From assembly GCF_016862555.1 (NCBI RefSeq), contig NZ_BONE01000044.1, forward strand, positions 1 through 64,000: a DNA stretch of 64,000 nucleotides, given 5' to 3'. This DNA is from Asanoa siamensis (GTDB taxonomy: Bacteria; Actinomycetota; Actinomycetes; Mycobacteriales; Micromonosporaceae). Every line of letters starts with the position of its first letter. The stretch's first letter is position 1. Of this stretch, positions 10,422-18,033 are shown in pieces. The notes beneath the pieces were generated by a model. That model was not told the DNA's origin and ran no database searches. It saw only the letters and a list, made by a program, of their open reading frames with translations. The translations under genes and the position numbers were made by a program.

Positions 10422-11131
10422 GCCGGCACCTCGCTGGTGGTGAGCTCGGTGCGGATGCGCTGTAGCGCGGACCGGGCCTGGGCGCGCATCCGGTCGTCGA
10501 CCGCGTGGGTGGCGTACCGCGCCTCGCGGTAGACGTCGGCGAACGCGGCCAGCACGTCGGCGCTGACCTGGTGGGCGTGCAGCAGACGGGCGACCAGGTC
10601 GGTCGGGCTGTCGCCGACCTGCCGGGGCGTGCCGGCCGCGGCCGCCGCCTGTTCGAGCCGGAGCCAGCAGGCGATCACGGCGCGGCGCGGGTCGCCGTCG
10701 GTGTCCGACAGGTCGGTCAGGCCGGCGTCGACGGCCGCGACCACCTGGGCGGCGTCGGGCACGGCTGCGGGCTCGTCGGCGTAGCGCACCGGGCGGCGGC
10801 GCAGCCGGCGCAGACCGTCGCGGACCAGGATCCAGATGACCACGACGACGACCGCGAGCGCGACCGCGGCGCAGAGCACCATCGCGGCCGGCGCCAGCCA
10901 GCCGGGCAGCTCGCGGGGCTCGGCCGCGGCGACCTCCTCGGGCTCCGGCGGGAACGTCGGGGCGATCGGCGTGCTGAAGTCTTCCTGCGCACCGGCCGCC
11001 GGCGTGCTCACCGGGCGGGGCTCGGCCTGACCGATCTGCAGCGACGAGTGGCCCGCGGCCAGCGCGGCGAGGCCGAGGAGGCCCACCACCAGCGCGAGCG
11101 GCCACCAGCGGCGCAGGGATCCGAGATCCAT
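10418..11131 (-). CDS. DUF4129 domain-containing membrane protein
   Basis: 237 aa. An N-terminal helix (about 11-27) is followed by a Pro/Glu-rich extracytoplasmic stretch, a second helix (LAPAAMVLCAAVALAVVVVVIWIL, about 79-102) and a cytoplasmic DUF4129 domain (RRAVIACWLRLEQAAAAAG, DSPTDLVARLL, FADVYREARYATHAV). In other actinobacteria DUF4129 is the C-terminal part of, or neighbour to, TgpA-type transglutaminases in moxR-DUF58 clusters; no transglutaminase is encoded here. ATG 11131 is 2 nt from the UDG stop. Confidence 0.82.
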   Translation of the reverse strand: MDLGSLRRWWPLALVVGLLGLAALAAGHSSLQIGQAEPRPVSTPAAGAQEDFSTPIAPTFPPEPEEVAAAEPRELPGWLAPAAMVLCAAVALAVVVVVIWILVRDGLRRLRRRPVRYADEPAAVPDAAQVVAAVDAGLTDLSDTDGDPRRAVIACWLRLEQAAAAAGTPRQVGDSPTDLVARLLHAHQVSADVLAAFADVYREARYATHAVDDRMRAQARSALQRIRTELTTSEVPA

Positions 11132-11133
11132 GC

Positions 11134-11877
11134 TCAAGCCCCCCTGGCCAGCTCCTTCGCCCGAGCGAAGACCTCGTCGAGCATCGTGGGTGTCAGCCGG
11201 CCGGTGAAGGTGTTCTGCTGGCTGACGTGGTAACACCCGAGCAGGTGGGGTACTCCACCGTCCGGGCTCGTCCAGTGTGCCCCATGGCCGAACGCGGGGC
11301 GCGGACTGGGCGGGGTCCGGCCGTACACCCTGCTCATGGCCGGCCACCACGCGGCCCAGGCGAACGCACCCAGCGCGACCACGACGCGCACTGTCGGTTT
11401 TATCAGCTCGAGCTCGCGCCAGAGCCAGGGCGCGCAGGTGTCGCGCTCGATCGGCGTGGGCTTGTTGTCCGGCGGCGCGCACCGGACCGACGCGAAGATC
11501 CGCAGATCGTGCAGGGCGAGCCCGTCGTCGGCCGCCACGCTGGTCGGCTGGTTGGCCAGGCCCGCCCGGTGCAGTGCCGCGAACAGCACGTCACCGGAGC
11601 GGTCACCCGTGAAGATCCGGCCGGTGCGGTTGCCGCCGTGCGCCGCCGGCGCCAGCCCGAGGATCCCGATCCGCGCGTCCGCGACGCCGAAGCCGGGCAC
11701 GGGCCGTCCCCAGTAGACCTGGTCGCGGAACGCGGCCCGCTTCGTCGCCGCCACCTCCTCGCGCCAGGCGACCAGGCGGGGGCAGGCGAAGCAGTCGACG
11801 ATGCCGGCGTCGAGACCGGCCAGGTCGGCCGCGCCGGCCGCGTATCGCGCGACCTCGGCGGGGGAGTGCACCACCAC
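11134..11877 (-). CDS. Uracil-DNA glycosylase, family 5 (UDGb-like)
   Basis: 247 aa base-excision repair enzyme removing uracil (and, in family 5, other deaminated bases) from DNA. Motif 1 is [24 protein letters not shown] and motif 2 is the family 5-type [13 protein letters not shown]. Four cysteines that would hold a 4Fe-4S cluster are visible in CFACPRL, RCAPP and DTCAPW. Motif 1 lacks the catalytic Asp of family 1, as expected for family 5. GTG 11877 is the annotated start; GTG 11874 is equally possible. It is the first gene of the moxR operon, two bases before the DUF4129 gene. Confidence 0.85.
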   Translation of the reverse strand: MVVHSPAEVARYAAGAADLAGLDAGIVDCFACPRLVAWREEVAATKRAAFRDQVYWGRPVPGFGVADARIGILGLAPAAHGGNRTGRIFTGDRSGDVLFAALHRAGLANQPTSVAADDGLALHDLRIFASVRCAPPDNKPTPIERDTCAPWLWRELELIKPTVRVVVALGAFAWAAWWPAMSRVYGRTPPSPRPAFGHGAHWTSPDGGVPHLLGCYHVSQQNTFTGRLTPTMLDEVFARAKELARGA

Positions 11878-11883
11878 CCGTTC

Positions 11884-12576
11884 TTACACCACGGTGGGCG
11901 CGAGCCTCCGGACGGTCTCGATCGTGCGCGCCCACGCGGTCACCGCGTCGACGCGGTCGTAGCTCTGCGGGTGGTCGTCGTTGAAGAACGAGTGCCGGCT
12001 GCCGGGGTAGTCGTAGAGCTTGACGGTGCCGCCGGCGCCCTCGATCGCGCTCGCGGCCGCCCGCACCTCCTCGGCCGACGAGGTGCCGTCCTCCTCGCAG
12101 CAGTGGATCACCGCGTGCTTGCCCGCGTAGCGGGACCAGTCGGGGCGCAGCGCCGACCAGCGGATCGACGGGTAGAAGCCGACGCCGGCGGTGATGCGGT
12201 CGGAGAGCGTCGGCGCCCAGAGCGCGAGGCTGCCGCCGATGCTGAAGCCGACGGCACCGATCTCGCCGGTGACGTCGGGGTGCGCGGCCAGGAGGTCGGC
12301 GGCGCCGGCGATGTCGCCGGCGGCCCGGTCGAGCGGCAGCGCCTCCTTGAGCCGGGCGGCCGTCTCGGGGTTGGCGGTCGACTCGCCGCGGTAGAGGTCG
12401 GGGGCGACGGCGACGAAGCCGGCCTCGGCGAACCGGTCGGCGATCGCGGTGATGTGCGGCGTGAGGCCCCACCACTCGTGCAACACGATCACGCCGGGGG
12501 CGCCGGCCACGCCGGGAAGGGCGAGGTAGGCCTCGGCGGTGTCTCCGTTGCTCGGGTAGCTGATGTTCGTACCCAT
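11884..12576 (-). CDS. Dienelactone hydrolase family protein
   Basis: 230 aa alpha/beta hydrolase. The DLH fold is clear: VIVLHEWWGLTPHI near the start, the nucleophile elbow GFSIGGSLALW near 110, and the C-terminal SRHSFFNDDHPQSYD with the catalytic His. True dienelactone hydrolases have Cys at the nucleophile (GxCxGG); here it is Ser. That makes hydrolysis of other esters or lactones likely. Start ATG 12576; the stop lies 7 nt before the UDG start on the same strand. Confidence 0.85.
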   Translation of the reverse strand: MGTNISYPSNGDTAEAYLALPGVAGAPGVIVLHEWWGLTPHITAIADRFAEAGFVAVAPDLYRGESTANPETAARLKEALPLDRAAGDIAGAADLLAAHPDVTGEIGAVGFSIGGSLALWAPTLSDRITAGVGFYPSIRWSALRPDWSRYAGKHAVIHCCEEDGTSSAEEVRAAASAIEGAGGTVKLYDYPGSRHSFFNDDHPQSYDRVDAVTAWARTIETVRRLAPTVV

Positions 12577-12677
12577 GGGCCTCTCCTGTCGGGGTCAGAC
12601 GTCGTCGGCTGCCTCTTGCGGTCCGCGGGTAGCGGTGTCAAAACCTTGCCATGCCGTCAAGGCGAACGAAAGACGAC

Positions 12678-12728
12678 GGCGACGTGGCATACACCTCGCT
12701 TTTCGCGCTCGGTGCACGCCACGTCGCC
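12678..12728 (-). terminator. Intrinsic-terminator-like stem-loop
   Basis: Perfect 11-bp arms GGCGACGTGGC / GCCACGTCGCC, with CACC/GGTG pairing inside the loop, 16 nt past the stop of the HAAS-type protein (minus strand). It insulates that operon from the dienelactone hydrolase gene. Confidence 0.7.
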
Positions 12729-12743
12729 CTCGATGACGGTCGA

Positions 12744-13745
12744 TCAGTTGGTCGGGGTCGCCCCCGGGGTGCCGGTCGGCGCCGCGGTGGCGCTCGGTTC
12801 CGGCACGGGAGACGCCGTCGGGGGCGCCTCGGTCGGGCCGTCCGGCGTCGGCGTGACGACCGCGCCGCGGTCGGGCACGCGCAGGCCGGGCTGCGGCGCG
12901 ATCAGGTACGGCAGCCGGTTCGGGCAGTGGGGATAGGTGGGACCGGTCGCGTCGACCTTCGCCTGGTAGTCGTCGACGTTCAGGCAGCGGTACGGGTCGC
13001 CGAGTTGGATCGGGTTGCCGTCCTGGTCGAAGAGCCGCACGTTGGACAGCGGGTTGCCGTTCTCGTCGTACGCGTAGACGTCCTGGACGTACTCGTACTG
13101 GTTGGTGGAGTAGGTCTGGTCGATGTAGACGGTGCCGTACTGGTCGGCCTTGTCGAAGCCGACCAGGCCGAACAGCACCAGGCCCACGCCGGCCAGGCCG
13201 AGGCCGACCCGCACCACCGGCCGCAGCCGGGCTTCGCGGCGGCCCAGCCAGATCGACGCCAGCACGCAGACCGTCAGCATCAGCACCGCGGCCAGCGTGC
13301 TCCCACCGAGCCGGGGCAGCAGGCCGAACTGGCTCGTGGTCAGCACGGTGATCGCCATCGCCACCAGGTAGCCGCGGAGCACCCACCAGGCGGGCAGCAG
13401 CAGCCGCAGGAACTCGCTGGCCTTGCCGTAGCCGAGGACCGGCCCCGCCTTGCGGTCGGCGACGCCGAGTGCCCCGCGGACCCGGCGGACAGCGACGGCG
13501 ATCCGGTCGTCGAGCCCGCGGGCGGGCGTGGTCGCCGCCCCGAGCCCGGCGGCCAGGCGCAGTTCGGCCGCGTACGCGTCGGGCGGCCCGAGCCGTTCCG
13601 CGAGTGACCCCTCGCCCTCGGCGGCCACCTCGGCCAGGTGCTCGGGCAGGTCCTCGAGCAGCTCCTCGCGCGTGGTCGGGTCGAGATCGGCGAGCGCGCG
13701 CTTGACGGCCTCGAGGTAAGCCTCCTGCTCAGTCGCGACGTTCAC
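12744..13745 (-). CDS. HAAS/DUF1700-type membrane protein
   Basis: 333 aa. The N-terminal helical segment (YLEAVKRALADLDPTTREELLEDLPEHLAEVAAE) is the HAAS-type domain commonly encoded beside PadR repressors. Four hydrophobic helices follow around residues 125-215. The extracytoplasmic part has Tyr/Asp-rich sequence (DKADQYGTVYIDQTYSTNQYEYVQDVYAYDENGNP) and a Pro/Thr-rich C-terminus. GTG 13745 overlaps the PadR stop, so the two are co-translated. Likely a membrane sensor or anti-regulator for the PadR partner (inference). Confidence 0.8.
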   Translation of the reverse strand: MNVATEQEAYLEAVKRALADLDPTTREELLEDLPEHLAEVAAEGEGSLAERLGPPDAYAAELRLAAGLGAATTPARGLDDRIAVAVRRVRGALGVADRKAGPVLGYGKASEFLRLLLPAWWVLRGYLVAMAITVLTTSQFGLLPRLGGSTLAAVLMLTVCVLASIWLGRREARLRPVVRVGLGLAGVGLVLFGLVGFDKADQYGTVYIDQTYSTNQYEYVQDVYAYDENGNPLSNVRLFDQDGNPIQLGDPYRCLNVDDYQAKVDATGPTYPHCPNRLPYLIAPQPGLRVPDRGAVVTPTPDGPTEAPPTASPVPEPSATAAPTGTPGATPTN

Positions 13746-14074
13746 GCCGCCACCCCCCGTTCGTCGAGCAGGGCGTCCATGGTGGACGCGAAGCCACGCC
13801 AGGTCTTGCCGGCGCGGTTGAGTTGGTCGCGACCGGCGGCGTTCAGGCCGTAGTACTTGCGGTGCGGCCCTTCCTCGCTCGGCACGACGTAGGTGTTGAG
13901 GAGCCCGGCCTGGAAGAGCCGGCGCAAGGTGCCGTAGACGGAGGCGTCGCCGACCTCTTCGAGCCCGGCCGTCCGGAGCCGGCGCAGGATGTCGTAGCCG
14001 TAACCGTCCTCGTCCTTGAGCACGGCCAGCACGGCGAGGTCGAGCACCCCCTTGAGCAACTGGGTGGTGTCCAC
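13742..14074 (-). CDS. PadR-family transcriptional regulator
   Basis: 110 aa winged-helix repressor with LLKGVLDLAVLAVLKDEDGYGYDILRRL and the wing segment ASVYGTLRRLFQAGLL, then EEGPHRKYYGLNAAGRDQLN, all typical of PadR. It lacks the long C-terminal dimerisation helix of large PadR proteins, placing it in the short PadR-s2 class. Co-transcribed with a HAAS-type membrane protein, the usual partnership. The effector is unknown. Confidence 0.9.
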   Translation of the reverse strand: MDTTQLLKGVLDLAVLAVLKDEDGYGYDILRRLRTAGLEEVGDASVYGTLRRLFQAGLLNTYVVPSEEGPHRKYYGLNAAGRDQLNRAGKTWRGFASTMDALLDERGVAA

Positions 14075-14139
14075 GGTGGAAGAAGCTACTTCGCAATGCG
14101 AGGTAGTGTCAAGAACGAGGTAGTTCGCCTACCGAAGGT

Positions 14140-14463
14140 CTAGAGGACGGCCCGGACGCCGGCGACGTCGCCGGCCGCGGCGACCAGCACCTCGGGGGAC
14201 GGGCCGGCGGCGACCAGATCCGCGGCCACCACCCGGAGTTGGTCGGGCAGCGACGTGTCGTTGTCGAGGCGGGGCACTTCCTGGCGGACCCGGCCCTCCA
14301 CGTCGGCGGCCAGGTCGGCGAGGCGCTGGACCAGGCGGTGGACCGCGTCGCCCCGGGTGCCGTCGCCCGCCGCGGCCGGTGCCGACCATCGGGGTGCCTG
14401 CCAGTGCGAGACCTGCCGGGTGAGCAGGTCGACGACCCGCCCGAGATCATCCTGATCCGTCAC
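14140..14463 (-). CDS. Hypothetical protein
   Basis: 107 aa, predicted all-alpha, with no recognisable family. It reads VTDQDDLGRVVDLLTRQVSHW and later VHRLVQRLADLAADVEGRVRQEVP, with regular heptad-like leucines and codon use like its neighbours. GTG 14463 is chosen; TTG 14472 is another option. It sits 10 bases from the stop of the Bax-inhibitor-like gene on the same strand and may be co-transcribed with it. Confidence 0.6.
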   Translation of the reverse strand: MTDQDDLGRVVDLLTRQVSHWQAPRWSAPAAAGDGTRGDAVHRLVQRLADLAADVEGRVRQEVPRLDNDTSLPDQLRVVAADLVAAGPSPEVLVAAAGDVAGVRAVL

Positions 14464-14473
14464 GCCCGCCAAC

Positions 14474-15235
14474 CTATCGCCGGATGTAGCTGAGCAGGCG
14501 GAGGATCTGCCAGTAGAGGAAGATCAGGCCGACCAGCATGCCGAACGCGCAGTACCAGGCGTAGCGGCGCGGCAGCCCGTAGCGGACGCCCTGCTCCACG
14601 GCGGCGAAATCGAGGATGAAGGTCAGCGCGCCGACGCCGATGCAGATCACCGCGAAGACGTACGGGATCCAGCCGACTTCGCCGGACTGCGTGTAGACCT
14701 CCAGGCCCTGCCGGCCGCTGACCCAGAAGATGATCAGGTTGGTGAAGCCGAGCACCACCACGCCGATCAGCGCGCCGATCACGAAGCGGGTGAACCGGGG
14801 TGTGGCCCGGATGATCCGGGCCCGGTAGAGCACACCCATGCCGAGGAACACCCCGAGCGTGCCGACCACCGCCTGGATGACGATCCCCGGATACAACTCC
14901 TCGAAGCCGCGGCTGGCCACGCCGAGCAGCACGCCCTGGAGGATCGCGTACAGGCTGATCACCGCCGGGTTGGTGATCCGCCGGAAGCTGATCACGAGGG
15001 CCAGCACGACGCCGGCGATCGAGCCGCCGATGATGGCGAAGCGCAGCGCCGGGCCGCTCTCGATGGTGAACCAGGCGACCGCGGCGACGGCGGCGGTCAG
15101 CACGATCAGGGCCACCGTGCGGACGACCACGTCGTCGACGGTCATCGCGCGGTCGACCGGAGCCTGGCCGAGGACCTGGCGCTCGGTGCGGGCGGTGTCG
15201 TCCAGGTGGGTCAGGACCGGGTTCGAACTCTGCAT
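14474..15235 (-). CDS. Bax inhibitor-1/YccA family membrane protein
   Basis: 253 aa with seven predicted helices from about residue 35 onward. BI-1 family features are VRTVALIVLTAAVAAVAWFTI, the conserved SFRRITNPAVISLYAILQGVLLG, IIRATPRFTRFVIGALIGVV and the C-terminal YCAFGMLVGLIFLYWQILRLLSYI. Bacterial BI-1/YetJ proteins are pH-sensitive calcium leak channels or modulators of membrane proteolysis (YccA-FtsH). Start ATG 15235. A paralogue lies just upstream on the same strand behind a terminator. Confidence 0.85.
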   Translation of the reverse strand: MQSSNPVLTHLDDTARTERQVLGQAPVDRAMTVDDVVVRTVALIVLTAAVAAVAWFTIESGPALRFAIIGGSIAGVVLALVISFRRITNPAVISLYAILQGVLLGVASRGFEELYPGIVIQAVVGTLGVFLGMGVLYRARIIRATPRFTRFVIGALIGVVVLGFTNLIIFWVSGRQGLEVYTQSGEVGWIPYVFAVICIGVGALTFILDFAAVEQGVRYGLPRRYAWYCAFGMLVGLIFLYWQILRLLSYIRR

Positions 15236-15272
15236 GGCGTACCCCCGGCTTCGACCATATCTGCCTAAAGCG

Positions 15273-15310
15273 GAAGCGCCCCCGCGTCTGCTCGACGTCG
15301 GGGGCGCTTC
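15273..15310 (-). terminator. Terminator between BI-1 paralogues
   Basis: 12-bp perfect arms GAAGCGCCCCCG / CGGGGGCGCTTC with a 14-nt loop, 16 nt after the stop of the upstream paralogue, followed on the minus strand by CTTTAGG. Confidence 0.75.
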
Positions 15311-15325
15311 GCGCGGTCAATCGGG

Positions 15326-16102
15326 TCAGTCGTCGCCCTGCAGGAAGCTGAGCAGGCGCAGCACCTCGAGGTAGAGCCAGATCAGGCTGACCAGGATGCC
15401 GAACGCGGCGACCCACGAGTAGCGCTCGGGCAGGCCCATCCGGACGCCCTCTTCGACCTCGTGGAAGCTGAGCACGAAGCTCAGCGACGCGATCACGATG
15501 CAGACCAGGCTGAAGCCGATGCCCAGCGCGCCGTTGTCGCGCAGCCCGGTGCTGAAGCCGAACAGCGAGAGCACCAGGTTGATCAGGATGATCGCGAAGA
15601 TGCCGGCCATCGCCGCGACGATGAACTTGACGAACCTGGGGGTGGCCCGGATGACCTTGAGCTTGTAGAGCGCGGCCATCACGAAGAACAGGCCGAACGT
15701 GGCGACGACGGCCTGCAGGACGATGCCGTCTTTGAACGATTCGAAGAACTTGCTGACGAGGCCGACGAACACGCCTTCGACCACCGCGTAGGTGACGATC
15801 AGCGCCGGGTTGGCCATGCGCATGAACGAGATGACCAGGCCGAGGACCAGGCCGACGATCGCGGAACCGATCCAGGCCGGGCCGAGCAGCGAGTCGGGGA
15901 TCAGGTTCCACGCGGCCGTGGCGGCGACGCCGACGATCGCGAGCAGTGCGACGGTCTTGATAACGACGTCGTCGATCGACATCGGTCGTACGGCGGGCGG
16001 TGCGGCCGGGTAGGCCCCCGTACCCGCCGGGTACGGCTGCGCGTACCCGGGCTGGGCGGCCTCGCGGCCCAGGCCCGCCAGCACCGGGTTGGACGTCTTC
16101 AC
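15326..16102 (-). CDS. Bax inhibitor-1/YccA family membrane protein (second copy)
   Basis: 258 aa paralogue of the 14474-15235 gene. Both start MxxSNPVL, and both have DDVVxxTVALxxxxxVA, MxNPALI/ITNPAVI, IRATPRF and an aromatic C-terminal helix. This copy has a Gln/Pro/Tyr-rich N-terminal cytoplasmic extension (YAQPYPAGTGAYPAAPP) absent from the other. GTG 16102 is preferred because AGGGAGG lies 7 nt upstream; an in-frame GTG at 16108 would be only 1 nt from that site. Seven predicted helices. Role as for the paralogue. Confidence 0.87.
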   Translation of the reverse strand: MKTSNPVLAGLGREAAQPGYAQPYPAGTGAYPAAPPAVRPMSIDDVVIKTVALLAIVGVAATAAWNLIPDSLLGPAWIGSAIVGLVLGLVISFMRMANPALIVTYAVVEGVFVGLVSKFFESFKDGIVLQAVVATFGLFFVMAALYKLKVIRATPRFVKFIVAAMAGIFAIILINLVLSLFGFSTGLRDNGALGIGFSLVCIVIASLSFVLSFHEVEEGVRMGLPERYSWVAAFGILVSLIWLYLEVLRLLSFLQGDD

Positions 16103-16197
16103 AGTCACGCCTCCCTGAGGACGAATTAGGTGCTCAAAGGGTAAGGGATGGGCGCCGCTAAGTGGGGAATCACATTCGCAGCGCTCCGCCCGCCGCG

Positions 16198-16213
16198 TAC
16201 GTTGGTGCGAATG
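16198..16213 (+). promoter_or_regulatory. Possible -10 box of sigma-factor gene
   Basis: TACGTT at 16198-16203 lies 7 nt before the ATG, the geometry of a leaderless transcript. No convincing -35 box. Confidence 0.3.
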
Positions 16214-17155
16214 GCACTCACGGACGCTGACCTCGTCCGCTCGGCACAGGCCGGCGACATCGGCTCCCTCGGGACCCTGCTCACCCGGCATCGACCGGCT
16301 CAGCTCGCCGTCGCGTACGCGATTCTCGGGCACACCCCCGACGCGGAGGACGCCGTCCAGGAAGCGGCGGTGGTGGCCCTGCGGCGGATCGGGGACGTGC
16401 GTGATCCGGCCGCCGTCGGCGCCTGGCTGCGGATGGTGGTCCGCAACGCCTGCCGGATGCGGCTGCGGGGCCCGGTCGACGCACCGCTGGAGGACGGGCT
16501 CGTCGCGGCCCTGCCCTCGACGGAGCCGGACCCGGCGGACCTGCTCGACCGGCAGGCCGGCCGGGACTGGGTCTGGCACGCGCTCGGCGAGCTGTCGCCC
16601 TCGTTGCGCCTGGTGCTGATGCTGCGGCACTTCACCGGGGTGACCAGCTACGCCGACATCGCCGACGTCTGCGGTGTGCCCGTCGGCACGGTCCGCAGCC
16701 GGCTCAACGAGGGCCGCCGGAAGCTCGCGGCCGCGCTGCTGGCCACCGCCGACGGCGCGCACGACGACGTGACCACGCTGACCGCCGCGCGCCGCCGCGA
16801 GGCCGAGGAGACCCTGGCGGCCGCGGACCGCGGTGAGATCGGGTCGGCGCTGACCCAGTACTGGTCGCCGACCGTCGAGTCGAACTGGCCGCGCGGCGTC
16901 CGCGCGACCGGTCACGGGTTCCTGATCCGCGGCCTCGCGTCGGACCTGACGGCCGGTGTCGCACACCGGCTGACCAACGTGGTGGCGAGCCAGGACCTGA
17001 ACATCTGGGAGCTCGACCTGGTCAACCCGCCGGAGAACCCGGAGCACTGCCCGCCGGGCGCCGTCTGGGTGCAGCAGGTCGAGCAGGGCCTGGTGCGGCG
17101 GTGCTGGCTGTACAACTCCCCGCGCCCCGCTCCCGAGGTCGCCCTCGCCGCGTGA
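16211..17155 (+). CDS. ECF-type RNA polymerase sigma factor with C-terminal extension
   Basis: 314 aa. Sigma region 2 is at about 9-80 (DLVRSAQAGDIGSLGTLLTRHRPAQLAVAYAILGHTPDAEDAVQEAAVVALRRI) and region 4 at about 130-175 (LSPSLRLVLMLRHFTGVTSYADIADVCGVPVGTVRSRLNEGRRKL). A C-terminal domain of about 120 aa follows, with DLNIWELDLVNPPENPEHCPPG and WVQQVEQGLVRRCWLYNS, of the SnoaL/NTF2-like kind that regulates several extended ECF groups. No anti-sigma factor is adjacent, consistent with control by the C-terminal domain. Divergent from the BI-1 gene. Confidence 0.8.
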   Translation: MALTDADLVRSAQAGDIGSLGTLLTRHRPAQLAVAYAILGHTPDAEDAVQEAAVVALRRIGDVRDPAAVGAWLRMVVRNACRMRLRGPVDAPLEDGLVAALPSTEPDPADLLDRQAGRDWVWHALGELSPSLRLVLMLRHFTGVTSYADIADVCGVPVGTVRSRLNEGRRKLAAALLATADGAHDDVTTLTAARRREAEETLAAADRGEIGSALTQYWSPTVESNWPRGVRATGHGFLIRGLASDLTAGVAHRLTNVVASQDLNIWELDLVNPPENPEHCPPGAVWVQQVEQGLVRRCWLYNSPRPAPEVALAA

Positions 17156-17210
17156 CCGGCGCCACGCTGCCACGACCGAACTTCTCTTCACGGGCCGCCA
17201 TCTTGGTCAC

Positions 17211-18032
17211 GTGACGATTGATGTGACCGCCTTGGTCGAGGGGGCCGAGGCGGAATCGATGTTCGCGTACGAGGCCGCGGCGCCGCCTTCGCTCGGCGCC
17301 GCGGCCGCCCGGATCGGGGGCGGGGTCGTGCTGTCCGTGCGGCACGACCCGTCCGGGTACTGGAGCAAGGCACTCGGGTTCGGCTTCACCGAACCGGTCA
17401 CCCGCGACCTGATCGACCGGGTCGTAGGGTTCTACCGGGACGAGGGGACGCCGCGGGCCACGATCCAAATCGCCCCGGCGGCGTTGCCTGCTGACTGGGC
17501 GGAGATCAGGTCCGCGTACGGCCTGGTCTCGGGTTCGCCCTGGGTGAAGCTGGCGGCGCCGCTGGACGAGGTCCGCGCCACCGGTCGCACCGCGCTGCGG
17601 GTCGCCGCCGTCTCGCCCGCGGACCGGGCGGCGTGGGCGCTGGTCCTGCTCCGCGGCTTCGGCATGCCGACCGAGGGTCTGGACCAGATGATCACGGACG
17701 GGCTGGCGAACCCGGCCTTCCGGCCCTTCGGCGTGTGGGACGGCGACGACCTGGTCGGGGTGGGGAATCTCTTCGTCGACGGCCCGGTTGCCGTCCTGAA
17801 CGGCGCGGCGATCCTGCCCGGCCATCGGAACCTGGGGGCGCAGTCGGCGCTGATCGCGGTCCGGGCCGAGGCCGCCCGGGCCGCCGGCTGCCGGTGGCTG
17901 GTCGCCGAGACCGGCAAGCCCGCCGCGGGCGCGACCAACCCGTCCCTGACCAACCTCGAGCGGGCCAGGCTGCGCGTCCGGTACGCCCGGCAGAACTGGA
18001 TCTGGCACAACGACGCAACGGGGGAACGTTGA
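17211..18032 (+). CDS. GNAT-like acetyltransferase
   Basis: 273 aa. The C-terminal half has GNAT features: AAILPGHRNLGAQSALIAVRAEAARAAGCRWLVAETG (acetyl-CoA loop RNLGAQSAL) and LERARLRVRYARQNWIWHN. The N-terminal half is a second, degenerate GNAT-like part. Substrate unknown. GTG 17211 starts the protein (MTIDVTALVEGAEAE). The stop is 1 nt before the start of the acyl-CoA dehydrogenase-like gene, so the two form an operon. Confidence 0.7.
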   Translation: MTIDVTALVEGAEAESMFAYEAAAPPSLGAAAARIGGGVVLSVRHDPSGYWSKALGFGFTEPVTRDLIDRVVGFYRDEGTPRATIQIAPAALPADWAEIRSAYGLVSGSPWVKLAAPLDEVRATGRTALRVAAVSPADRAAWALVLLRGFGMPTEGLDQMITDGLANPAFRPFGVWDGDDLVGVGNLFVDGPVAVLNGAAILPGHRNLGAQSALIAVRAEAARAAGCRWLVAETGKPAAGATNPSLTNLERARLRVRYARQNWIWHNDATGER

Positions 18033-18033
18033 C

